A stretch of DNA of 64,000 nt from Pseudoduganella rivuli. GTDB taxonomy: Bacteria; Pseudomonadota; Gammaproteobacteria; Burkholderiales; Burkholderiaceae_D. Under the pieces are notes generated by a model. The model did not search any database, was not told the DNA's origin, and was given only the letters and a program-made list of their open reading frames with translations. Location of the stretch: contig NZ_WKJJ01000003.1 of assembly GCF_009674485.1 (NCBI RefSeq), forward strand, positions 248,001-312,000, in the 5' to 3' direction. The position numbers and the translations under genes are program-made. Position 1 is the first letter of the stretch. Every line of letters starts with the position of its first letter. Positions 18,462-26,119 of the stretch are shown in pieces.

Positions 18462-18773
18462 ATGAAACGTATCTTGATGGTTGGTATCGCGGCCGTTTCG
18501 GCCTTCGCAGCACAAGGCGCCATGGCCAATGCAGATCTGGCCAAAGCAAAGAATTGCATGGCTTGCCACGCAGTCGCCAATAAAGTAGTGGGCCCGGCAT
18601 TCAAGGATGTCGCAGCCAAGTATGCAGGTCAAAAGGATGCCGAAGGCAAGCTGGTGACCAAAGTCATGAAGGGCGGCTCGGGCACCTGGGGCGCGGTCCC
18701 AATGCCAGCCAATCCGCAAGTAAGCGAAGCGGAAGCCAAGACCCTGGTGAAATGGGTCCTGTCGCAGAAATGA
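18462..18773 (+). CDS. Class I cytochrome c (c-551/c-552 type)
   Basis: This 103-residue secreted cytochrome has a cleavable signal peptide (MKRILMVGIAAVSAFAAQGAMA), the haem-binding motif C32-M-A-C35-H36, and the distal methionine in VPMPANPQ, the pattern of the c-551 family. It carries single electrons in the periplasm, typically between the bc1 complex and terminal oxidases or peroxidases. GGAGAAA precedes the ATG at 18462. It is monocistronic with a strong terminator at 18799. The redox partner cannot be told from context. Confidence 0.95.
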   Translation: MKRILMVGIAAVSAFAAQGAMANADLAKAKNCMACHAVANKVVGPAFKDVAAKYAGQKDAEGKLVTKVMKGGSGTWGAVPMPANPQVSEAEAKTLVKWVLSQK

Positions 18774-18798
18774 TGTAACGGCGCTGCCTGCAGCGCAC

Positions 18799-18832
18799 AA
18801 GGGCCGGTTCAGCTGAACCGGCCCTTTTTTTT
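18799..18832. terminator. Palindromic terminator after the cytochrome c gene
   Basis: AGGGCCGGTTC pairs with GAACCGGCCCT (about 18800-18825) around the central AGCT, followed by eight T on the plus strand. The symmetric stem could also serve the opposing gene ending at 18831. Confidence 0.85.
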
Positions 18833-19952
18833 ACTTCACGATTTCCAGCAATTCACGCCGGCCATCCTTGAACGTGTACAGGGTCAGCGCGCCATCCTTG
18901 ATGTCGCCAAACTTGTCGAACGCGATCGTGCCGGTAATGCCCTGGTAATGCACCTTGGCCAGGAACGGCAGGTACTTGACCGGGTCGGCGGATTTGGCTT
19001 GCTGCATGGCGGTGGCCATCGCCATCACGGCGTCATACACGTACGGTGCGTAAATCTGCACGTCCATGTTGAATTTCTTCTTGTAGCGCGCCGAGAACTC
19101 TTCCAGCTGCTTTTTCTGCGAAGCCGGTACGCCGCCCGCTTCCGCGCACGTCACGGTTTCGTCGGCGCCGCCCGCCAGTTTCGGCAAGCCTTCCGTGCAA
19201 ATGCCGTCGCCGCCCATGAACTTGGCCTTGATGCCCAGCGAGCGCATCTGGCGCAGCAGCGGGCCGCCCACGCCATCCATGCCGCCAAAGAAGATCAGGT
19301 CCGGGTTCTTGGCCTTGATGGTGGTGAGGATCGCGTTGAAGTCGGTGGCTTTATCGGTGGTGAATTCCTTGGCCACCACTTGCGCGCCCTTGGCGCCCTT
19401 GGCGAATTCCGCCGCGACGCCCTGGCCGTATGCCGTGCGGTCGTCGATGACGGCAATCTTTTTCGCGCCCAGTTTGTGCACGGCATATTTGCCCAGCACG
19501 GAACCCAGCTTGTTGTCGTTGGCAACCACGCGGAACGCCGTGTTGTAGCCCTGGTGCGTGTAGACCGGGCTGGTCGACGATGCGGAAATTTGCGGGATGC
19601 CCGCATCGTAATAAATCTTCGAGGCGGGAATCGTGGTGCCGGAATTCTGGTGGCCGATCACGCCGTTGACTTTGGCGTCGACCAGTTTTTGCGCTGCCGC
19701 CGTACCTTGTTTCGGGTCGGCCGCGTCATCTTCCGGCAAGAGCACGAACTTGACCGGTTTGCCATTGATCTTGAATCCCTGTGCATTCAAGTCTTCCACC
19801 GCCATCTTGGCGCCGTTTTCATCATCCTTGCCCAGGTGGGCGGAAGGACCGGACGTGGCAGCCACGTGGCCGATTTTGACGATTTCCTGCGCCTGGGCGC
19901 CTGCGGCCGCGAAAGCCATGGCCAGCGCCACAGGAATGAACTTCTTCTGCAT
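18831..19952 (-). CDS. Branched-chain amino acid ABC transporter substrate-binding protein (copy 1)
   Basis: This 373-residue periplasmic binding protein of the LivJ/LivK family has a signal peptide (MQKKFIPVALAMAFAAAGAQA) followed by the two-lobe type I fold: IVKIGHVAATSGPSAHLGKD, GVIGHQNSGTTIPASKIY, and IAVIDDRTAYGQGVA. It should deliver leucine, isoleucine, valine or related compounds to an ABC permease, but no permease or ATPase genes are in the window. It is a tandem paralogue of the gene at 20065-21207. It lies downstream of that gene's terminator (19977-20000), so its transcription may depend on read-through or on an internal promoter. Confidence 0.93.
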   Translation of the reverse strand: MQKKFIPVALAMAFAAAGAQAQEIVKIGHVAATSGPSAHLGKDDENGAKMAVEDLNAQGFKINGKPVKFVLLPEDDAADPKQGTAAAQKLVDAKVNGVIGHQNSGTTIPASKIYYDAGIPQISASSTSPVYTHQGYNTAFRVVANDNKLGSVLGKYAVHKLGAKKIAVIDDRTAYGQGVAAEFAKGAKGAQVVAKEFTTDKATDFNAILTTIKAKNPDLIFFGGMDGVGGPLLRQMRSLGIKAKFMGGDGICTEGLPKLAGGADETVTCAEAGGVPASQKKQLEEFSARYKKKFNMDVQIYAPYVYDAVMAMATAMQQAKSADPVKYLPFLAKVHYQGITGTIAFDKFGDIKDGALTLYTFKDGRRELLEIVK

Positions 19953-19969
19953 TGTATGCGTGCTCCAAA

Positions 19970-20000
19970 AAAATAAGGCCGTCCAGTGGTGTGGACGGCC
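19970..20000 (-). terminator. Terminator/attenuator between the two binding-protein genes
   Basis: On the minus strand GGCCGTCC (20000-19993) pairs with GGACGGCC (19984-19977), followed by TTATTTTTTT. The T-run ends only about ten bases before the ribosome site of the downstream gene, so part of the transcripts may read through. Confidence 0.75.
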
Positions 20001-20064
20001 CGAATGATCTCATCTGCACGTTATGCAGTCAGCGATTGTTTCCGCTTATGCTAATAACGCTTGG

Positions 20065-21207
20065 TTATTTGACCACTTCCATCTTGGTTTTCTTGCCATC
20101 GGTGTAGGTGAACAGGGTCAGCGTGCCATCCTTGATGTCACCCTTGGAGTCGAACGAAATCGGACCCGTCACGCCCTGGTACTTGATATTGGCCAGGTAC
20201 GGCAGGTACTTGGCGGGATCGGACGATTTCGCTTCGATCATGGCTTGCGCCATCACCATCACGGCGTCATACACGTATGGCGCGTACAGCTGCACTTCCT
20301 GGTTGTACTGCTTCTTGTAGCGGGCGCGGAAGTCGTCCATGTTCTTTTGCAGGTCGGCCGTGACGCCGCCCGCTTCGGCGCAGGTCACGACGCCGTTGGC
20401 GGCCGCATCGCCGGCCAGGCGCGGCAGCGCGTCCGTGCACAGGCCGTCGCCGCCCATGTACTTGGCCTTGATGCCCAGCGCCTTCATCTGGCGCAGCAGC
20501 GGGCCGCCGACGGAGTCCATGCCGCCGAAGAAGATCAGGTCCGGGTTCTTGGCTTTAATCGACGTCAGGATCGCATTGAAGTCGGTGGCTTTATCGGTGG
20601 TGAATTCCTTGGCCACCACTTGCACGCCCGGTGCGGCTTTCTTCGCGCCCTTGACGAATTCGCCGGCCACGCCCTGGCCGTAAGCGGTGCGGTCGTCGAT
20701 CACGGCGATCTTTTTCGCGCCCAGTTTCTGGACCGCGTACTGGCCCAGCGTGCCGCCCAGCTTGTTGTCATTGGCGACCACGCGGAACGCGGTCTTGAAG
20801 CCTTGCTTGGTATAGTCCGGCGACGTGGCGGCAGGGGAGATTTGCGGGATGCCGGCGTCCATGTAGATTTTCGATGCGGGAATCGTGGTGCCGGAATTGA
20901 GGTGGCCGATCACGCCCTGGACGTGCGCATCGACCAGCTTTTGCGCGACAGTCGTGCCCTGTTTCGGGTCGCCGCCATCGTCTTCCAGCTGAATGACGAA
21001 TTTGACTGGCTTGCCATTGATCTTGACGCCCTTGGCGTTCAAGTCGGCGATCGCCATGTTGGCGCCGTTTTCATTATCCTTGCCCAGGTGGGACGAAGGG
21101 CCGGAGACAGGGGCCACGTGGCCGATCTTGATGACGTCCTGCGCGCCGGCGCTGCCTGCGAAGGCCAGGGCAATGGCGAATGGAATCAGCTTGGTGTTGA
21201 ACTGCAT
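20065..21207 (-). CDS. Branched-chain amino acid ABC transporter substrate-binding protein (copy 2)
   Basis: This 380-residue LivJ/LivK-type protein is closely similar to its downstream neighbour (shared IKIGHVAPVSGPSSHLGKD, NSGTTIPASKIYMDAGIPQI, TDKATDFNAILTSIKAKNPD). A signal peptide precedes QDVIKIGH. The start is the ATG ending at 21207, where the signal peptide begins; the open frame to 21300 upstream is not signal-like. The pair arose by tandem duplication and probably diverged in ligand preference. Differences include an extra KKAAPG insertion after VKGA and a different cysteine-containing loop. The ABC membrane and ATPase parts are elsewhere. Confidence 0.93.
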   Translation of the reverse strand: MQFNTKLIPFAIALAFAGSAGAQDVIKIGHVAPVSGPSSHLGKDNENGANMAIADLNAKGVKINGKPVKFVIQLEDDGGDPKQGTTVAQKLVDAHVQGVIGHLNSGTTIPASKIYMDAGIPQISPAATSPDYTKQGFKTAFRVVANDNKLGGTLGQYAVQKLGAKKIAVIDDRTAYGQGVAGEFVKGAKKAAPGVQVVAKEFTTDKATDFNAILTSIKAKNPDLIFFGGMDSVGGPLLRQMKALGIKAKYMGGDGLCTDALPRLAGDAAANGVVTCAEAGGVTADLQKNMDDFRARYKKQYNQEVQLYAPYVYDAVMVMAQAMIEAKSSDPAKYLPYLANIKYQGVTGPISFDSKGDIKDGTLTLFTYTDGKKTKMEVVK

Positions 21208-21386
21208 GTACGTTCTCCGAAAGATTGATGACGGCGGCGCGCAACATTGCTGCGCCATTAACAAAGGCCACGGCGTGAAGTTACAACAAAATGACAACAC
21301 TGCAAAGCAGTCGCCAGCGGTTTTTTCAGTAAACGTATGGGAAGCCGTACCGGTGCACGGGGCGCATTATGGCTTTTGAGACGATT

Positions 21387-21764
21387 TCACTTCTTTTGCG
21401 CCTGCAAGTGCAGCAACTCCTGCGAAACTGCACGGCTGACGATGGCGCCCAGCGCTTCCTGCAAGCCGTGGCGAATTTCCGACGTCAAGCCCTTGATGGC
21501 ATGGTTCAGCGCTTCTTCCATGCTGTCGCGGATGCGCTGTTCCAGCACGAAGTCCACGCGCGACTGCAATTGCTGCAGTACTTTTTCCGACAGGCGTTGT
21601 TCCAGCGCGGCCCACTGCGCATCGTCGAGCGCATGGAGGTCGTCCGCATGGTGGGCCGCCGCGGCGGGGAAGTGCGCATGGTGCGGCGCGTGCCGGGGCG
21701 TGTCGTCCTGCAGTACTTCGGTCAGGACCGGGATCGAGGCATCGTACGGATTGGCGGGGCTCAT
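21387..21764 (-). CDS. Hypothetical protein co-encoded with holC
   Basis: This 125-residue protein has a His/Ala-rich N-terminal half (HAPHHAHFPAAAAHHADDLH) and a helical C-terminal half (EQRLSEKVLQQLQSRVDFVL, IKGLTSEIRHGLQEALGAIV) likely to form a coiled coil. There is no signal peptide or membrane segment. Its ATG overlaps the holC stop by four bases (ATGA), so it is translated from the same transcript. I do not recognise a named family; a role near DNA polymerase III is suggested only by the coupling. Coding confidence comes from the overlap and normal codon use. Confidence 0.75.
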   Translation of the reverse strand: MSPANPYDASIPVLTEVLQDDTPRHAPHHAHFPAAAAHHADDLHALDDAQWAALEQRLSEKVLQQLQSRVDFVLEQRIRDSMEEALNHAIKGLTSEIRHGLQEALGAIVSRAVSQELLHLQAQKK

Positions 21765-22186
21765 GATTTATTCGCCACGAAATGGGTGGGTTGGTAATCC
21801 TGCTGTTTATAGGCCTTGTACCGCTGGCGGCCTGCCGCCGCATCGGTTTCTTCCGCCGACACCACTTCAATCACGCGGTTGAAACGCTCGAAGCCGGCCG
21901 GCATGCGGCGCGACAGGTTGACCAGCAAATCCGTGTGCGGCAGCGGCGCGCCGTCGTCGCAGGCCAGGATGATCGGCGTCTGCGCCGCCAGCGCATCGCC
22001 GGCCGCCACGTGGGGCAGGAATTCCGTGGGCGCGAACGACCACAGTTGCGCGTCGAGCGCCTGCTGCTGCGCCGCGTCGTCCGTCAGCAGCACGATGCGG
22101 TTATTGGCAGCGCTGGCCTTGCGCACCAGGCGGCACGCATAGGCAAGTTTGTCAGGCACATTGGTATGGAAATCGACGCGGGTCAT
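21761..22186 (-). CDS. holC: DNA polymerase III chi subunit
   Basis: This 141-residue protein has the HolC layout: MTRVDFHTNVPDKLAYACRL at the start, VLLTDDAAQQQALDAQLWSF, FLPHVAAGD, and RYKAYKQQDYQPTHF at the end. The chi subunit links the clamp loader to single-strand binding protein during replication. I use the ATG ending at 22186, where similarity begins; 22231 would add 15 unrelated residues. It is followed with overlap by a small helical protein (21387-21764). Confidence 0.92.
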   Translation of the reverse strand: MTRVDFHTNVPDKLAYACRLVRKASAANNRIVLLTDDAAQQQALDAQLWSFAPTEFLPHVAAGDALAAQTPIILACDDGAPLPHTDLLVNLSRRMPAGFERFNRVIEVVSAEETDAAAGRQRYKAYKQQDYQPTHFVANKS

Positions 22187-22237
22187 GCTGGCAGTGGTGG
22201 ACGGTTCGAACTGCCCCCATTGTAACCGCATGCAAGG

Positions 22238-22855
22238 TCAGAATTGAAAATCCGGCGGCGCATTGGCGGGAGGCGTGCGCTGCGTACCGGCCGGCGGCGT
22301 CCTGCGTATTGCCGCGGCAGCCCGGTCTTCGTCGGTCGGGGCAGGGGGCGGGGCGGCCGGCGCCGGGGCGCCATAGGCATAGTTCGGCGGCAGCGCGCTT
22401 TGCGCCGGATAACCGGCCGCGCTCAGCGCCTCGTCCCACGTCACCTGGTCATAGCCGACCTGGCGCGTCCGCCCGATCACCAGCAATGGCAGGCGCCCGT
22501 TGCTGCCCGCACGCTTCAACGCGTCCATGTCGGCCGCCGTCAGCACGGTTTTCTCCGCATAGGGAATGCCGCGCTTGCGCAATTGCGCACGGCCCTGGTT
22601 GCAGGCGTCGCACTCGGCGGTGGTGTACAGCGTGACGGGATTGTCGCGCACGATGGTTTGCAGTTCGGACGGCAGCGCCGGCGTCGCGGCGCCGGTGGCA
22701 TAGGTCTTCAGTTCCGCCGATTGTTTTGCAGTAGGCGGTGGAGGCGTGTCGGAAAAATGCGTGATACCTTTTTCATCTTTCCATTTGTAGACTTGCGCGC
22801 CGGCCATCCCTGCGGCCAGCATCAGCAGGACGGGGAGGGCGAGGCGTGCTTTCAT
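22238..22855 (-). CDS. DUF4124 and glutaredoxin domain protein, exported
   Basis: This is a 205-residue exported protein. After a signal peptide (MKARLALPVLLMLAAGMAGA) comes a DUF4124 domain (QVYKWKDEKGITHFSDTPPP). A glutaredoxin/thioredoxin-like domain follows from about residue 70 (VTLYTTAECDACNQGRAQLR) with a CDAC active site, and the tail is Pro/Ala-rich. DUF4124 domains are small periplasmic modules common in betaproteobacteria; the fusion suggests a periplasmic thiol oxidoreductase. It starts five bases after the stop of the M3 oligopeptidase gene, so the two are co-transcribed, though a functional link is not evident. Confidence 0.88.
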   Translation of the reverse strand: MKARLALPVLLMLAAGMAGAQVYKWKDEKGITHFSDTPPPPTAKQSAELKTYATGAATPALPSELQTIVRDNPVTLYTTAECDACNQGRAQLRKRGIPYAEKTVLTAADMDALKRAGSNGRLPLLVIGRTRQVGYDQVTWDEALSAAGYPAQSALPPNYAYGAPAPAAPPPAPTDEDRAAAAIRRTPPAGTQRTPPANAPPDFQF

Positions 22856-22860
22856 GGTGC

Positions 22861-24957
22861 TTACGCCGCCATGCCGCTGTGGCGCAACAGGGCATCGATC
22901 GATGGCTCGCGGCCACGGAATGCCGTGAACGATTCCAGCGCGGGACGGGAACCGCCCACGGCCAGGATCTCTTGCTGGAAGCGCTTGCCGGTTTCCGTGC
23001 ACAGCACACCATTACCCAGCGCCGCCGCTTCTTCGAACGCGGCATACGCGTCGGCGGACAACACTTCGGCCCACTTGTAGCTGTAGTAGCCGGCCGCATA
23101 GCCGCCGGCAAAGATATGGCCGAACGAATTCTGGAAGCGGTTGAAGGCCGGCGGCACCACCACGGAGAACTTGCGGCGCACGCCATCGATCATTTCCTGC
23201 ACGGACTGCTCACCGGCTGGATCGAAATCGAAGTGCAGGTGCATGTCCAGCAGCGAGAATTCCACCTGGCGCAAGGTCTGCATGCCCGACTGGAAGTTTT
23301 TCGCGGCCAGCATCTTGTCGTACAGCGCGCGCGGCAGCGGCGCGCCGGTGTCGACGTGCGCCGTCATGTGCGACAGCACGTCCCATTCCCAGCAAAAGTT
23401 TTCCATGAATTGCGACGGCAATTCCACCGCATCCCACTCGACACCGGCAATCCCGGAGACGCCGATTTCATCGACCTGTGTCAGCATGTGGTGCAAGCCG
23501 TGGCCGAATTCGTGGAACAGCGTAATGACTTCGTCGTGCGTGAACAGCGACGGCTGCGTTTTGCCATCGACCACGGCCGGTTCCGTGAAATTGCAGGTGA
23601 GGTAAGCCACCGGCGTTTGCACGTCGCCGTCGGCGCGCAGGCGGCGGCCGCGCGCGTCGTCCATCCAGGCGCCGCCGCTCTTGCCGGCGCGCGCATACAG
23701 GTCCAGGTAGAACTGGCCGATCAGCTTGCCGTCGCGTTCGATGCGGAAGAAACGCACGTCCGGGTGCCACGTCGTCGCCACGTCCGGCGCGATGGTGACG
23801 GAGAACAGCGACTGGATCAGACGGAACAGGCCGTCGACCACTTTGTGTTCTGGGAAGTATTGCTTCACTTCCTGCGCCGAGAACGCATAGCGGCGTTCCT
23901 GCAACTTTTCCGATGCGTACGGCAAGTCCCACGCCTGCAAATCGTCCAGGCCCAGTTCATCGCGGGCAAAGTCGCGCAATTCCGCAAAATCTTTTTCCGC
24001 ATAGGGGCGGGCGCGCTGCGCCAGGTCTTCCAGGAAGGCAATCACGTGTTCCGGCGATTGCGCCATCTTCGGCACCAGCGATACTTCGGCGAAATTCTTG
24101 TAGCCCAGCAGCGCCGCTTCTTCCGCGCGCAGTTTCAGCAGGGTCACGATGTTTTGCGTGTTGTCCCACTCGTCGCGCTTGCTGAACACGTCGCCTTGCT
24201 CGGACGCCTTGGTGGCGTTGGCGCGGTAAATGGTCTCGCGCAAGGCGCGGTTGTCGGCGAATTGCAGGATCGGGTAATACGAAGGGAAGTGCAGCGAGAA
24301 CATCCAGCCTGCTTTGCCTTCCTTTTCCGCCAGCATCTTCGCGGCGTGCTTGACGTCGTCCGGCAGGCCCGCCAGGTCCGCCTCGTTTTCCACCGTCAAT
24401 TTATAGTCGTTGGTGGCATCCAGCACGTTTTCGGAAAAGCGCGTCGACACTTTCGCGTGCTCTTCCTGGATTTCGGCAAACCGTGCTTTCTTGTCGTCCG
24501 GCAGTTCCGCACCACCCATGCGGAAATCGCGCACGGCATTGTCGATGATACGCTTGCGGGCCGGCGCCAGGCTGTCGAAGGCGGCGCTGGCGCGCAGCGC
24601 CTTGTACTTGCCGAACAGCGCTTCGTTCTGGGCCAGCGCGGTCCAGAATTCCGTTACCTTGGGCTGGTTTTCGTTGAAGACGGCCCGCAGTTCCGGCGTA
24701 TCGACCACATTGTTCAAATGACTGACGATGCTCCACGCGCGGCCCAGCAATTCCGTGGCGATTTCCAGCGGCGCCACGAAGTTGTCCCACGTAACCACGC
24801 CGTTGTCACCTTCTGATGGCGCTTCCAGCTGCGCCACCACGGCGCTGCTTTGTGCCATCAACTGGTCGATGGCGGGTGTGACGTGCTCAGGCTTGATGAG
24901 GTCGAAGCGTGGCAGTCCGGAAAAGTCCAGCAGCGGGTTGTTCGTGGTGTCAGTCAT
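22861..24957 (-). CDS. prlC: M3-family oligopeptidase A
   Basis: This 698-residue cytosolic metallopeptidase has the zinc motif HEFGH (near residue 480, in ITLFHEFGHGLHHML) and the usual M3 C-terminal helix YKWAEVLSADAYAAFEE. Length and start (NPLLDFSGLPRFDLIKPEHV) match oligopeptidase A, which degrades signal peptides and short peptides. The ATG ending at 24957 is chosen because similarity begins there; the extra codons to 25011 are intergenic. It is transcribed between folD and the DUF4124-glutaredoxin gene on the same strand. Confidence 0.95.
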   Translation of the reverse strand: MTDTTNNPLLDFSGLPRFDLIKPEHVTPAIDQLMAQSSAVVAQLEAPSEGDNGVVTWDNFVAPLEIATELLGRAWSIVSHLNNVVDTPELRAVFNENQPKVTEFWTALAQNEALFGKYKALRASAAFDSLAPARKRIIDNAVRDFRMGGAELPDDKKARFAEIQEEHAKVSTRFSENVLDATNDYKLTVENEADLAGLPDDVKHAAKMLAEKEGKAGWMFSLHFPSYYPILQFADNRALRETIYRANATKASEQGDVFSKRDEWDNTQNIVTLLKLRAEEAALLGYKNFAEVSLVPKMAQSPEHVIAFLEDLAQRARPYAEKDFAELRDFARDELGLDDLQAWDLPYASEKLQERRYAFSAQEVKQYFPEHKVVDGLFRLIQSLFSVTIAPDVATTWHPDVRFFRIERDGKLIGQFYLDLYARAGKSGGAWMDDARGRRLRADGDVQTPVAYLTCNFTEPAVVDGKTQPSLFTHDEVITLFHEFGHGLHHMLTQVDEIGVSGIAGVEWDAVELPSQFMENFCWEWDVLSHMTAHVDTGAPLPRALYDKMLAAKNFQSGMQTLRQVEFSLLDMHLHFDFDPAGEQSVQEMIDGVRRKFSVVVPPAFNRFQNSFGHIFAGGYAAGYYSYKWAEVLSADAYAAFEEAAALGNGVLCTETGKRFQQEILAVGGSRPALESFTAFRGREPSIDALLRHSGMAA

Positions 24958-25031
24958 GGTTTCCAATGTGTTCCTTGTAATGGGTGCCGGGCCTTCAGGC
25001 CGGGCATCCACATCATAAATAATTGCTCGCC

Positions 25032-25877
25032 TTACTTGCGTTCGGCCGACTCGATGGTGTTCATCAACAACATCGTGATCGTCATCGGGCCCACGCCGCC
25101 CGGCACCGGCGTGATGTGCGACGCGACTTCCTTGATGCCGTTGAAGTCGACGTCACCGCACAGCTTGCCGTTGTCGTCGCGGTTCATGCCCACGTCGATG
25201 ACGATCGCGCCAGGCTTCACCATATCAGCAGTCAGCGTATTGCGGCGGCCGACTGCGGCCACCACCACGTCCGCCTGGCGGGTGAACACGCCCAGGTCCG
25301 GCGTGGCGCTATGGCAGATGGTGACGGTGGCGTTGGCTTGCAAGAGCAGCAGCGCCATCGGCTTGCCGACCGTGTTGCTGCGGCCGATCACGACCGCGTG
25401 CTTGCCGCGCAGGTCGGTGCCGGTCGATTCGATCAGCTTCATGCAGCCATACGGCGTGCAGGCGCGGAAACCGTCCAGGCCCGTCATCATTTCACCGGCC
25501 GACAGCACGGAGTAACCGTCCACGTCTTTCGAGGTGGCAATCGCTTCGATGACTTTATGCGGGTTGATGTGTTTCGGCAGCGGCATTTGCACCAGGATGC
25601 CGTGGATGGTGGGGTCGTTGTTCAGCGCGGTGATGCGGTCCAGCAATGCCTGCTCGGTCAGGTCGGCATCGTATTTCTCCAGCACCGAATGAATGCCGAC
25701 GTCGCCGCACGCCTTGACCTTGTTGCGGACGTAGACCTGGCTGGCCGGGTCTTCGCCGACCAGGATCACGGCCAGGCCGGGCTGTTTGCCCTGGGCGGTC
25801 AGGGAGGCGGCGCGCGCAGCGATTTCAGCGCGCAGTTTCTGGGAGAGGGCGATACCGTCGATCAGTTGAGCAGACAT
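25032..25877 (-). CDS. folD: Bifunctional methylenetetrahydrofolate dehydrogenase/cyclohydrolase
   Basis: This 281-residue FolD shows the substrate motif [14 protein letters not shown] (with the catalytic Lys), QMPLPKHIN, the cofactor motif [17 protein letters not shown], and PGGVGPMTI near the end. It interconverts methylene-, methenyl- and 10-formyl-tetrahydrofolate in the cytosol and supplies formyl groups to purine synthesis (see purN at 59351). The ATG ending at 25877 is used; a longer frame to 25913 has no family support. It lies divergent from the pyruvate dehydrogenase operon with 242 bp between. Confidence 0.97.
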   Translation of the reverse strand: MSAQLIDGIALSQKLRAEIAARAASLTAQGKQPGLAVILVGEDPASQVYVRNKVKACGDVGIHSVLEKYDADLTEQALLDRITALNNDPTIHGILVQMPLPKHINPHKVIEAIATSKDVDGYSVLSAGEMMTGLDGFRACTPYGCMKLIESTGTDLRGKHAVVIGRSNTVGKPMALLLLQANATVTICHSATPDLGVFTRQADVVVAAVGRRNTLTADMVKPGAIVIDVGMNRDDNGKLCGDVDFNGIKEVASHITPVPGGVGPMTITMLLMNTIESAERK

Positions 25878-25971
25878 GATTGCTTTTTTGGGGAGGGTGG
25901 GAAGAAAGACCACATTATAAAGCGTCGCAGCGGCTAAGTAGTTCCCACAATATGAAATGCGTTATCGTAAT

Positions 25972-26000
25972 TTGAAAAATGCGGAAAACGCTGTTAGAAT
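25972..26000 (+). promoter_or_regulatory. Promoter of the aceE-aceF-lpdA operon
   Basis: TTGAAA (25972-25977) and TAGAAT (25995-26000) are 17 bp apart, giving a leader of about 110 nt. The leader holds a GC-rich hairpin at about 26067-26096 (CGCCC...GGGCG). No PdhR-type operator was seen. Confidence 0.6.
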
Positions 26001-26119
26001 CCTTTCACTAATTCAGTAACACCAGAAGTCTAAATTCCGAAGTCTTAGTAAATTAACACGCAGCACCGCCCTCGCGATCGGTGAATCGGGTGGGCGTCTC
26101 ACACTAGGAGACTTATTAC

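Noticed and set aside
22846..24816. 656-codon plus-strand frame opposite the M3 oligopeptidase
   Set aside because: Shadow; the sense gene has the HEFGH zinc motif and correct length.
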